64,000 nucleotides of DNA from CAVPUA01 sp963708805 (GTDB lineage: Bacteria > Actinomycetota > Actinomycetes > Mycobacteriales > Jatrophihabitantaceae), in the NCBI GenBank assembly GCA_963708805.1, contig CAVPUA010000003.1, forward strand, positions 1 to 64,000, in the 5' to 3' direction. The position numbers and the translations under genes were made by a program. Shown piece after piece: positions 56,979-64,000 of this stretch; position 1 is the stretch's first letter; every line of letters begins with the position of its first letter. The notes beneath the pieces are model-generated. The model ran no database searches, was not told the origin of the DNA, and worked only from the letters and a program-made list of their open reading frames with translations.

Positions 56979-57966
56979 ATGGCGGCCCGGCGCGCGACCG
57001 ACACTCCCCCGACGAGCGACCCGGTCGGGCCTGACCTCGGCGCGGCCGCCTTCTTCGACGTCGACAACACGATGATGGTGGGCGCCTCGATCTTCCACTT
57101 CGCCAAGGGGCTGGCCCAGCGCGACTTCTTCTCGTGGACCGACCTGAGCCGCTTCATGTTGCGGCAGGCGCGACTGCGCGTGCGCGGCGAGACGGCCGGC
57201 GACATGCACACCACGCGAGAGTCCGCGCTCGCGTTCGTCGCCGGCAAGAACGTCGCCGAGATCGTCGCGATGGGCGAGGAGATCTACGACGAGGAGATGG
57301 CCGACAAGATCTGGTCGGGCACGCACGCCCTGGCCCAACAGCACCTGGACGCCGGTCAGCGGGTCTGGCTGGTCACCGCCACGCCGGTCGAGCTGGCGAC
57401 GATCATCGCCCGGCGGCTGAAGCTGACCGGCGCGCTCGGCACGATCGCCGAGTCCGAGCGACGGCGTCTACACCGGCCGCCTCGTCGGCACCGTCCTGCA
57501 CGGCGAGGCCAAGGCCGACGCGGTGCGCGCGCTCGCGCAGGCCGAGGGCCTCGACCTGGCGCGGTGCTCGGCCTACTCGGACTCGATCAACGATCTGCCA
57601 CTGCTGTCACTCGTCGGGCACCCGGTGGCGGTGAATCCCGACTCGGCCCTCAAGGCCGAGGCGCGCGATCGCGGCTGGGAGATCCGCGATTTCCGCACCG
57701 GGCGCAAGGCGGCCCGCATCGGCGTGCCGGCGGCGCTGGGCGTCGGTGCCGTCGCCGGCGGCGTGCTGGCCGGCCTGGCGATGCGCCGCGAGCATGAACG
57801 CAAGACGGCCGCCGCGGCCGCGGCGCGCCCTGCTCGTCCGCCGACGAGCCCGCTTCAGCCGCTGAGCCGCGCCGGCGGTCACCGCGTGGCGCGAGTGGCC
57901 GAAAGAACGCGAGTGGTCGCCAGTTCGCGGCCACTCGCGGATTATCGGCCACTCGGCGCGGGTTGA
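56979..57966 (+). CDS. HAD-IB family phosphatase, SerB-like (frame-disrupted)
   Basis: A-F-F-D-V-D-N-T-M-M-V-G is the HAD nucleophile motif and V-T-A-T-P-V-E-L motif II; one shift near 57463; then Y-S-D-S-I-N-D-L-P-L-L and the membrane-like segment V-G-A-V-A-G-G-V-L-A-G-L-A. Such proteins resemble M. tuberculosis SerB1. The last 25 residues are read from a palindromic repeat (57891-57956), so the natural C-terminus may differ. Confidence 0.83.
57891..57956. repeat. Nested inverted repeat at the HAD 3' end
   Basis: GCGAGTGGCC-type units at 57891 and 57909 are matched in inverted order by GGCCACTCGC at 57929 and GGCCACTCGG at 57947. They can form two nested stems, between the convergent HAD and acyltransferase genes; a bidirectional terminator or a mobile repeat. 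Confidence 0.6.
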
Positions 57967-57974
57967 CGACCCGG

Positions 57975-58912
57975 TCAGCGCCAGACGGACTTGCGCTGCA
58001 TCAGCAGCCGGTAGAGCGTGCCCTGGATCGTCTCGCGAACCCGGTCGGTCAGCTCGAAGACGAGCATCGGGTCATCGGCGGTGTCCGGTCCGTACGTCTC
58101 GGTGACTGACCGGTTCGCCGATCTCGATGTACCACTTGCTCGGCAGCGGCACCAGCCCGAGCGGGCCGAGCCACGGGAACGTCGGCGTCAACGGGAAGTA
58201 GGGCAGGTTCAGGATGCGCGCGATCGTCTTGGCGTTGCCGAGGACCGGATGGATCTCCTCCGACCCGACGATCGACACCGGGATGATCGGCACGCCGGCT
58301 TCGCAGCGCGGCCGATCACGAAGCCGCCCCGGCCGAAGCGCTGCAGCTTGTAGCGCTCGCCGAACGGCTTCCCGATGCCCTTGAAACCCTCGGGAAAGAC
58401 GCCGACCAGCTCACCGCTCTCGAGCAGGCGCTCGGCGTCGGGGTTGCAGGCCAGGGTCGTGCCGGTCTTGCGGGCCACCGAGCCGACGACCGGCGTCGTG
58501 AACACCAGGTCGGCGCCGAGCAGGCGCAGGAAGCGCTGCGCCGGATGCTCCTCGTGGACGCCGACCGCGAGCATCACCGCGTCCAGCGGCCACAGCCCGC
58601 CGGCGTGGTTGGCGACGATCAGCGCACCGCCCGTCGCGGGGATGTTGCTGATCCCGCTGACCTCGGTGCGGAACCACTTCTCGTAGACGGGCTTGAGTAG
58701 CGGCAGCGCGACGCCCTCGGTGAGGTGCGGGTCGAAGCCGAACTCGTCGACCTCGTAGTCGCCGGCCAGCCGGCGGCGCAGGAACGCGAGACCGCCGGCG
58801 AGCGTTGCGCTCCCAGTTCGGCCGGACTCGCGCCGGCGAGTCGACCGGCTCGATCGGTTCGGCCGACGTCGGACGGCTCCGGCGCGAGCGTCAGCTTGCG
58901 GGCCCTATCCAC
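57975..58912 (-). CDS. 1-acylglycerol-3-phosphate acyltransferase-like protein (frame-disrupted)
   Basis: In order: N-terminal linker, L-I-V-A-N-H-A-G-G-L-W-P-L-D (H-x4-D acyltransferase motif), F-P-E-G-F-K-G-I-G-K-P-F, then in another frame I-P-V-S-I-V-G-S-E-E-I and the C-terminal L-Y-R-L-L-M-Q-R-K. Shifts near 58805, 58310 and 58130. It matches the phospholipid acyltransferase that follows galE2 in mycobacteria (Rv0502 type). GTG overlaps the epimerase stop. Confidence 0.82.
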
Positions 58913-59965
58913 GGACGATCGCCCGCGGAGACCGTCCGAGGCCGAGCACGCTGCGCACCAATCGCTCGGCGTGCTCGAGTTGTCCCGCACTGATGACCGG
59001 GCTGCAGCGGCCGTTCGGTCAGGAACGACTCGAACGCCTCGGCCGTCGTGTAGCGCGGCGTGTACGGCGAACTCCTTCTCGAGCTTGGCGATGTCGACGA
59101 CCCGGCCGAAGTTCAGGAACTGCATCTGCGAGGGCGAGAAGTCGACCATCCCGCTGCGGCGCACCAGCCGTCCGACCCACTCGACCGCCGGTCCCGGCAC
59201 CGAGAGCTGAACGCGACCGGCCCGGCGGATCGCCTGCGACAGCACCAGCGCGCCGTGGCCGGCGACGTTGAACACGCCCGGACGGTCCGACATCGTCGCC
59301 AGTCGCAGCACCTCGAGCGCGTCCGCCTCGTGGATCAGCTGCAGCCGCGGGTCGAAGCCGAGGGCGGTCGGGACGGCCGGCATCGCCAGGTAGCGGCTCA
59401 GCGGCGTCTCGACGGTCGGGCCGATGAAGTTGGCCAGGCGCAGGACGCTGACCGGGATGTCGGGGCGACGCCGGCTGAAACCACGGACGTAGCTCTCGAC
59501 CTCGATGGCGTCCTTGGCGTATCCGGACTTCGGCACCGCGCGGGCCGCCATCTGCTCGGTGAAGACGGCCGGATCGCGCGGGCTCGACCCGTAGACGGTC
59601 GTCGTCGACTTCACGACCAGACGCCGCACGGTGTCGGACTTCTGGCAGGCCGCGAGCAACTGCATCGTGCCGATGACGTTCATTTCCTTCACCGCCGCAC
59701 GGCCACGCGCGCCCCGCGGCATGGCGGTGACCGAGGCATGCACCACCGTGTCGACCTTGGCCTGGGCGACGATCCGTGCGATCAGCGGGTTGCGGATGTC
59801 GGCGCGGACGAACTCCGTCCGGCCGATGCGAGCGGCATCGGCGCGAGACGGCGGGACGGTGTCGACCCCGATGATGCGGTCGATGTCGGGATCCTGCGCC
59901 AGCTGCGCAGCGAGACGGCTGCCGACGAACTGGCTCACGCCAGTCAGCAAGACGACTCGAGGCAT
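58905..59965 (-). CDS. NAD-dependent epimerase, GalE2-like (frame-disrupted)
   Basis: V-V-L-L-T-G-V-S-Q-F-V-G-S-R-L NAD motif, V-V-H-A-S-V-T-A, K-S-T-T-T-V-Y-G-S and the Y-A-K-D catalytic region; a shift near 59065 separates the last 40 residues (R-Y-T-T-A-E-A-F-E-S-F, R-A-I-V-R-G). Extended SDR of the Rv0501 type. AGGAG upstream of ATG 59965. Confidence 0.83.
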
Positions 59966-60042
59966 CGGCAACTCCTGATCAACGAGGAGTCTTCAACCCT
60001 ACCGGCGCGTAGATGCCAAGGGCATTTCGCGCTCAGGCCGAT

Positions 60043-60205
60043 CAAGTACGGCCTGACGATTGCGGCCGTACGAAAGCCATCCGGATCGGCAACACCGGCC
60101 GATCAGGTGAGCCAACGCGTTGGTCGGCTGCGCGTTGCCAAGTACGGCCTGACCGATTGCGGCCGATCGACTGACAAGCCATCCGGATCGGCAAACCGGC
60201 CGATC
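60043..60205 (-). repeat. Duplicated 62-67 bp sequence after bS22
   Basis: Two diverged copies, 60043-60104 and 60139-60205, share AAGTACGGCCTGAC, GATTGCGGCCG, and GCCATCCGGATCGGCAA followed by ACCGGCCGATC. They lie between the bS22 stop and the epimerase start. They look like duplicated terminator DNA. Confidence 0.7.
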
Positions 60206-60207
60206 CG
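60184..60207 (-). terminator. Hairpin following bS22
   Basis: CGGATCGG and CCGATCCG form a perfect 8-bp stem about 7 nt after the bS22 stop on the minus strand. Confidence 0.5.
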
Positions 60208-60213
60208 AATGCC

Positions 60214-60312
60214 TTACTTCTTGTTGCGACGCTGGACGCGCGTCTTCTTCAGCAGCTTGCGGTGCTTCTTCTTGGCCATCCGCTTGCGCCGCTTCTTGAT
60301 TACAGAACCCAT
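60214..60312 (-). CDS. Small ribosomal subunit protein bS22 (AURKAIP1/COX24 domain)
   Basis: A 32-residue, extremely basic peptide beginning M-G-S-V-I-K-K-R-R-K-R-M-A-K-K-K-H-R-K, close to the mycobacterial bS22 (Rv0500B type). It binds 16S rRNA in the actinobacterial 30S subunit. Such short genes are usually missed; the position, 154 nt downstream of an HTH gene next to proC, is the conserved one. Confidence 0.92.
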   Translation of the reverse strand: MGSVIKKRRKRMAKKKHRKLLKKTRVQRRNKK

Positions 60313-60466
60313 GTCCAGACCTCACTGGTGCCGCCGGTCAGAGCCGCGGCACAACGCTTCGATTCGGGCGCGCCACCAAGTGCGACGCGCAACTTCCTGG
60401 CTGTCAGCCTACCCTGCGCAGCGATCACGCCGATTCGCGCGTGAGCTGGACGAACGCGGCCGAAGG

Positions 60467-60719
60467 TCAGCCGGCCTCGATGAACGCCGCGCGCAGGTAG
60501 TCGTGAACGGCCTGCTCCGGGACCCGGAACGACCGGCCGACGCGGACCGCGGGCAGCTCGGCGGCGTGCACCATGCGATAGACGGTCATCTTCGACACGC
60601 GCATGACCGCGGCGACCTCGGCCACGGTCAGGAAGCGCACGTCGGCGAGGTCGTCAGTGTTCTGCGCGCGACTGATCGGAGTAGCGGGTGACCCGCCGCT
60701 CTTCTTGGAGGTAGCCATA
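60467..60719 (-). CDS. Excisionase-type HTH DNA-binding protein
   Basis: 84 residues. F-L-T-V-A-E-V-A-A-V-M-R-V-S-K-M-T-V-Y-R is a MerR/excisionase HTH; R-V-G-R-S-F-R-V-P-E is the wing. Corresponds to mycobacterial Rv0500A between proC and bS22. Target unknown. Confidence 0.9.
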
Positions 60720-60870
60720 TCCAGTTCACCGTACTTTCGGCACGCGTCAGTGTTCGCCGGCTTCCCCACCGGCGGACGGACACGCACGTGCTGACGCGAG
60801 ACTAGCGGTACTGGTGGTGCGGAAGCGATACCTGTGAGGTAACTAAATATTTCGGGCGCACCACGCGCGC

Positions 60871-61678
60871 TCAGTTCGTGCCCTGCCCGAGCGCGACACT
60901 GCGGTCGTGCGCGGCCTCGATCGCGGCCAGCATCGCCGCGCGCACGCCGTGCACCTCGAGTTCGCGGATCGCCATGATGGTCGTCCCGCCAGGGCTGGTG
61001 ACCGCCTCGCGCAGCTGCACCGGGTGCTCTCCGGAGTCGCGCAGCATGACCGCCGAACCGATCGCGGTCTGCACGATCAACTCGGCCGACAGCGCGCGCG
61101 GCAGCCCGAGCAGGATGCCGGCGTCGATCATCGCCTCGACCAGGAAGAAGAAGTAGGCCGGCCCCGATCCCGACAACGCGGTGACGGCGTCGAGCTGCGA
61201 CTCGGGCACCCGCACGACCTTGCCGACGCTGCGCATGAGCGACTCGGCCAGCGCCAGGTGTTGCTCGTCGGCGTGCGCCCCCGCCGAGATCGCGGTCATC
61301 GCCTCGTCGACCAGGGCAGGCGTGTTGGGCATGCAGCGCACCACCGCGGTTCCGTCCGGCAGTCCGGCCTCGATGTGCGCCGTCGTGATACCGGCGGCGA
61401 CCGAGACGACGACGTGATCGCCCGTCATGTACTGCGATCATCTCGCCGAGCAGCCGGTCGATGTCCTGCGGTTTCACCGCGAGCACGATCGTGTCGGCGA
61501 CCGAGATCGCCTCGCTGATCTCGACCGTCTTCACGCCGTGCGTGTCGGACAGGTACGTCGCGCGTTCGGGGTGCTTCTCGCAGATCACGATGTCGTCGAC
61601 GCTCCGTTCGCCGCGCAGCAGGCCGGTCAGCAGCGCCTCGCCGATCTTGCCGCCACCCAGAATCGCCAGACCACTCAC
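60871..61678 (-). CDS. proC: Pyrroline-5-carboxylate reductase (frame-disrupted)
   Basis: L-A-I-L-G-G-G-K-I-G-E-A NADPH motif and V-L-A-V-K-P-Q-D; after a shift near 61430, C-M-P-N-T-P-A-L-V and A-L-S-G-S-G-P-A-Y-F-F, S-P-G-G-T-T. Makes proline from P5C. GTG 61678 lies 3 nt after the proline dehydrogenase stop. Confidence 0.9.
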
Positions 61679-61681
61679 GGA

Positions 61682-62633
61682 CTACCCCTTCGAGACGAGC
61701 GAACGCAGGAAGAACGTCATGTTCGCAGGACGCTCGGCCAGCCGTCGAACGAGATAGCCGTACCACTCCTGGCCGTAGGGCACATAGACGCGCACGCGTT
61801 GCCCGGCCTCGGCCAGCTTGCGCTGGGCGTCGGGGCGGATGCCGTACAGCATCTGGAACTCGTACGTGTCGGCGGCCCGGCCGACCGACATGGCGCGCAC
61901 CCGGGCGATCTCGATCAGGCGCGGGTCGTGCGTCGCCCACATCGGGTAGCCGGCGCCGGCCAGCAGGACGTTCATGCACCGCACGTAGGACAGATCGACG
62001 TCGGCCTTGTCGCGAAACGCCACCGACGCCGGTTCGTCGTAGGCGCCCTTGCAGAGCCGCACCCGACTGCCGGAGCTCGGCCAGGTCGGCGCAGTCGCCT
62101 TCGGTGCGCCGAAGGTAGGCCTGGACGACGGCGCCGACGTCCGGGAAGTCCGCGCGAAGCTCGGCGATGATCGACAACGTCGAGTCGGTGGTGGTGTGGT
62201 CCTCGGCGTCGATCGTGACCGTCGCGCCGACCGACCGCGCCGCGCTCGCGATGGTGCGGGCGTGTTCGAGCGCGATCCGCTCGCCGTCGCCCGGCAGCGC
62301 CTGGCCGATCGCGCTCAGCTTGACGCTGACCTCCGAGCGCGCCGTCAGCGAACCGAGGCGCTCGGTCAGCCCCGCCTTGCTCAGCCCGTCGAGCAGCTTG
62401 ACGTACGCCGCGACGACGTCACTCGCCTGCCCGGCGTCGGTGGTGTCCTCGCCGAGATGATCGAGGCTGACCAACAGCCCGTCCTCGACCAGCGTGGAGG
62501 CCGTCCCGACCGCGCTGGATGCATCCGGGCCACCGACGAAGCGCCGTACCACCGCCCGTGACACGGGCGCGTTGGAGACCACGCGTTCGAGGCCCTTGTT
62601 GTGGGACGCGGCGAGGATGGCCGAACGGAGCAT
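61682..62633 (-). CDS. Proline dehydrogenase (frame-disrupted)
   Basis: Residues V-S-V-K-L-S-A-I and D-A-E-D-H-T-T-T, then, after a shift near 62065, V-R-L-C-K-G-A-Y-D-E-P, W-A-T-H-D-P-R-L-I and Y-V-P-Y-G, the FAD-barrel and proline-binding motifs. Oxidises proline to P5C. It sits directly upstream of proC. Confidence 0.88.
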
Positions 62634-62671
62634 TCTTCGAGGCTAACGACTCGCGACGTCCGGACGTGGCC

Positions 62672-63515
62672 TCAGGCCGGCACGAGATCGGCGGGGGGCG
62701 CGACGAGGTGCAACCGGCAGAACGCCAGCGCCTCGGCCAGGTCGGCCTCGCGTTCGGCCCGGTCCAGGGCCCGGCGGGTGTTCACCTCGACGATCACGTG
62801 GCCGGCGAAGCCCTGGGCGGTCACCCGTTCGAGCACCTCGGCGCACGGCTGGTCACCGCGTCCGGGGATCAGGTGCTCGTCCTTGGTCAGCCCGGTGCCG
62901 TCGGCGATGTGCAGGTGCGAGAGGCGTTGGCCCATCGTCGTCGAGCATGCCCAGGGCGTCCGAGCGCGAGACGGCGGTGTGCGACAGGTCCAGCGTGTAG
63001 TCGGGGTACGGCTCGTCGTCGGCCGCGACGTCCCAGGTGGGCTGATAGGCCGAGATCTCCCGACCCCGCACCCGCAGCGGGAACATGTTCTCGACCGCGA
63101 ACCGGACGTCGGTCTCGTCGGCCATCTGGTTGATGCCCTTGGCGAAACGCCGGGCGTAGTCGATCTGCCACCGAAACGGCGGGTGGACGACGACGGTCTG
63201 CGCGCCGAGCAGTTCGGCCGCCGCCTGCGCCCGCCGCAGCTTCTCCCACGGGTCGGTGCTCCACACGCGCTGGGTGATGATCAGACACGGCGCGTGGATG
63301 GCCAGGATCGGGACGGCGTACTGGTGCGACAGCCGGCGTAAGGCCTGCGGGTCCTGGCTGATCGGATCGGTCCAGACCATGACCTCGACGCCGTCGTAGC
63401 CGAGCTTGGCCGCCAGCTCGAACGCGACGGCGGTCGACTCGGGATAGACCGACGCCGTCGACAACCCCACCCGGGCCGGTGACACCCGCAATGCGCGAGT
63501 GGACGCCGGGCTCAT
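62672..63515 (-). CDS. Sugar phosphate isomerase/epimerase (TIM barrel, frame-disrupted)
   Basis: L-G-Y-D-G-V-E-V-M-V-W, V-V-V-H-P-P-F, A-V-E-N-M-F-P and D-L-S-H-T-A; after one shift near 62938, L-S-H-L-H-I-A-D-G and V-I-V-E-V-N. Xylose isomerase-like AP_endonuc_2 family; counterpart of Rv0498. Function unproven. Starts at ATG 63515, 9 nt after the ppx stop. Confidence 0.85.
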
Positions 63516-63524
63516 GTTCGGAGG

Positions 63525-64000
63525 TTAGACGAATCGGCGCGGCTCACCCCCAGTGAGTTGATCCAATCGGTTGAGGATCACGCCTTCGCGCAGCGCCCAC
63601 GGGCACAGCACGAACTCGTCGACGTCGAGCAGCATTCATCGCCTCGGACGCAACGATCGACCCGGCCAGGGTCTGGTGGGCTCGCGCGGCACTGACGCCC
63701 TCCAGTTCGGCGACGTCGGATGCGGGCATGTGCGACAGGAACGAACTCACCTGCGTGATGCCGGTGCGCGTGAGCACCCGTCGCTTGCGCGGTCCGGCCG
63801 ACGACGGCGCCGCGCCGGCGAGGCGGGCCAGCGTGCGGAACGTCTTGCTGCTGGCGACAACCCGATCCGGGCGCCCGTCTTCGAGCAGGGTCTTGGCGGC
63901 TGGCTCCAGCTCGGCGCGCACGTGCTCGCGCAGGGCGTTCAGCGCGCTCTTGGACGGCGGGTCGCCGTCGAGCCGTTCGCGGGTGAGCCGGGCGGCTCCG
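63525..64000 (-). CDS. Ppx/GppA-type exopolyphosphatase, C-terminal part (frame-disrupted, runs off window)
   Basis: The frame is open at the right edge (A-A-R-L-T-R-E-R-L-D-G) and contains V-V-A-S-S-K-T-F-R-T-L-A-R-L-A-G and V-S-A-A-R-A-H-Q-T-L-A-G-S-I-V, characteristic of the actinobacterial Ppx1 group. An extra base near 63637 is followed by D-E-F-V-L-C-P-W-A-L-R-E-G and a stop at 63525. Role: hydrolysis of polyphosphate or pppGpp. Confidence 0.85.

Overview
The window is GC-rich DNA from an actinomycete. The evidence is tRNA genes with encoded CCA ends, the actinobacterial small ribosomal protein bS22, a BldN-like sigma factor followed by a DUF5667 partner, a SepX-like divisome gene, and two gene orders shared with Mycobacterium tuberculosis as I recall it: the mscL/FmdB/5-FCL/moeA/rimJ/sepX region and the ppx/isomerase/proC/HTH/bS22/galE/acyltransferase/HAD region. 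I cannot place it more precisely than an actinomycete, possibly Frankiales- or Jatrophihabitans-like.

Layout. 1-1.36 kb: the edge of a membrane protein with atypical codons, then an unusual array of five tandem 74-bp units, each carrying a Shine-Dalgarno and the same heptapeptide ORF (M-N-V-W-D-W-S). 1.36-13 kb: housekeeping genes, including an MFS exporter, TrmL, tRNA-Ala, SepX, RimJ, molybdenum-cofactor genes (moeA, moaC-mog-moaE, moaD), 5-FCL, FmdB, MscL and tRNA-Arg. 13-31 kb: oxidoreductases, a branched-chain-type substrate-binding protein, an EAL-GAF protein, MFS pumps with a TetR regulator, a sirtuin, LtrA, photolyase, aldose epimerase, PdxH and citrate synthase. 31.7-47.6 kb: a ureide/glyoxylate island. 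It holds a nucleobase permease, HIU hydrolase, urate oxidase, an IclR regulator, malic enzyme, a DUF6986 CitE-like protein, hydroxypyruvate isomerase, tartronate semialdehyde reductase, glyoxylate carboligase, glycerate kinase, allantoinase, allantoicase, an amidohydrolase deaminase and OHCU decarboxylase. Together they would turn oxidised purine into allantoin, ureas and glyoxylate, then glycerate or malate/pyruvate. Four promoters here carry the same tandem operator pair with a 21-bp offset, which probably makes the island one regulon. 48-57 kb: acyl-CoA ligase, a BldN/RsbN-like pair, an ECF42 sigma factor with its YCII partner, and small enzymes. 57-64 kb: the conserved HAD/acyltransferase/epimerase/bS22/HTH/proC/proline dehydrogenase/isomerase/ppx block.

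A warning about the sequence: more than twenty otherwise well-conserved genes are broken by one-base frame shifts, densest at 36-47 kb, while neighbouring genes are intact. I read this as base-calling or assembly error rather than mass gene decay. I annotated those genes over their whole span and marked them 'frame-disrupted'.
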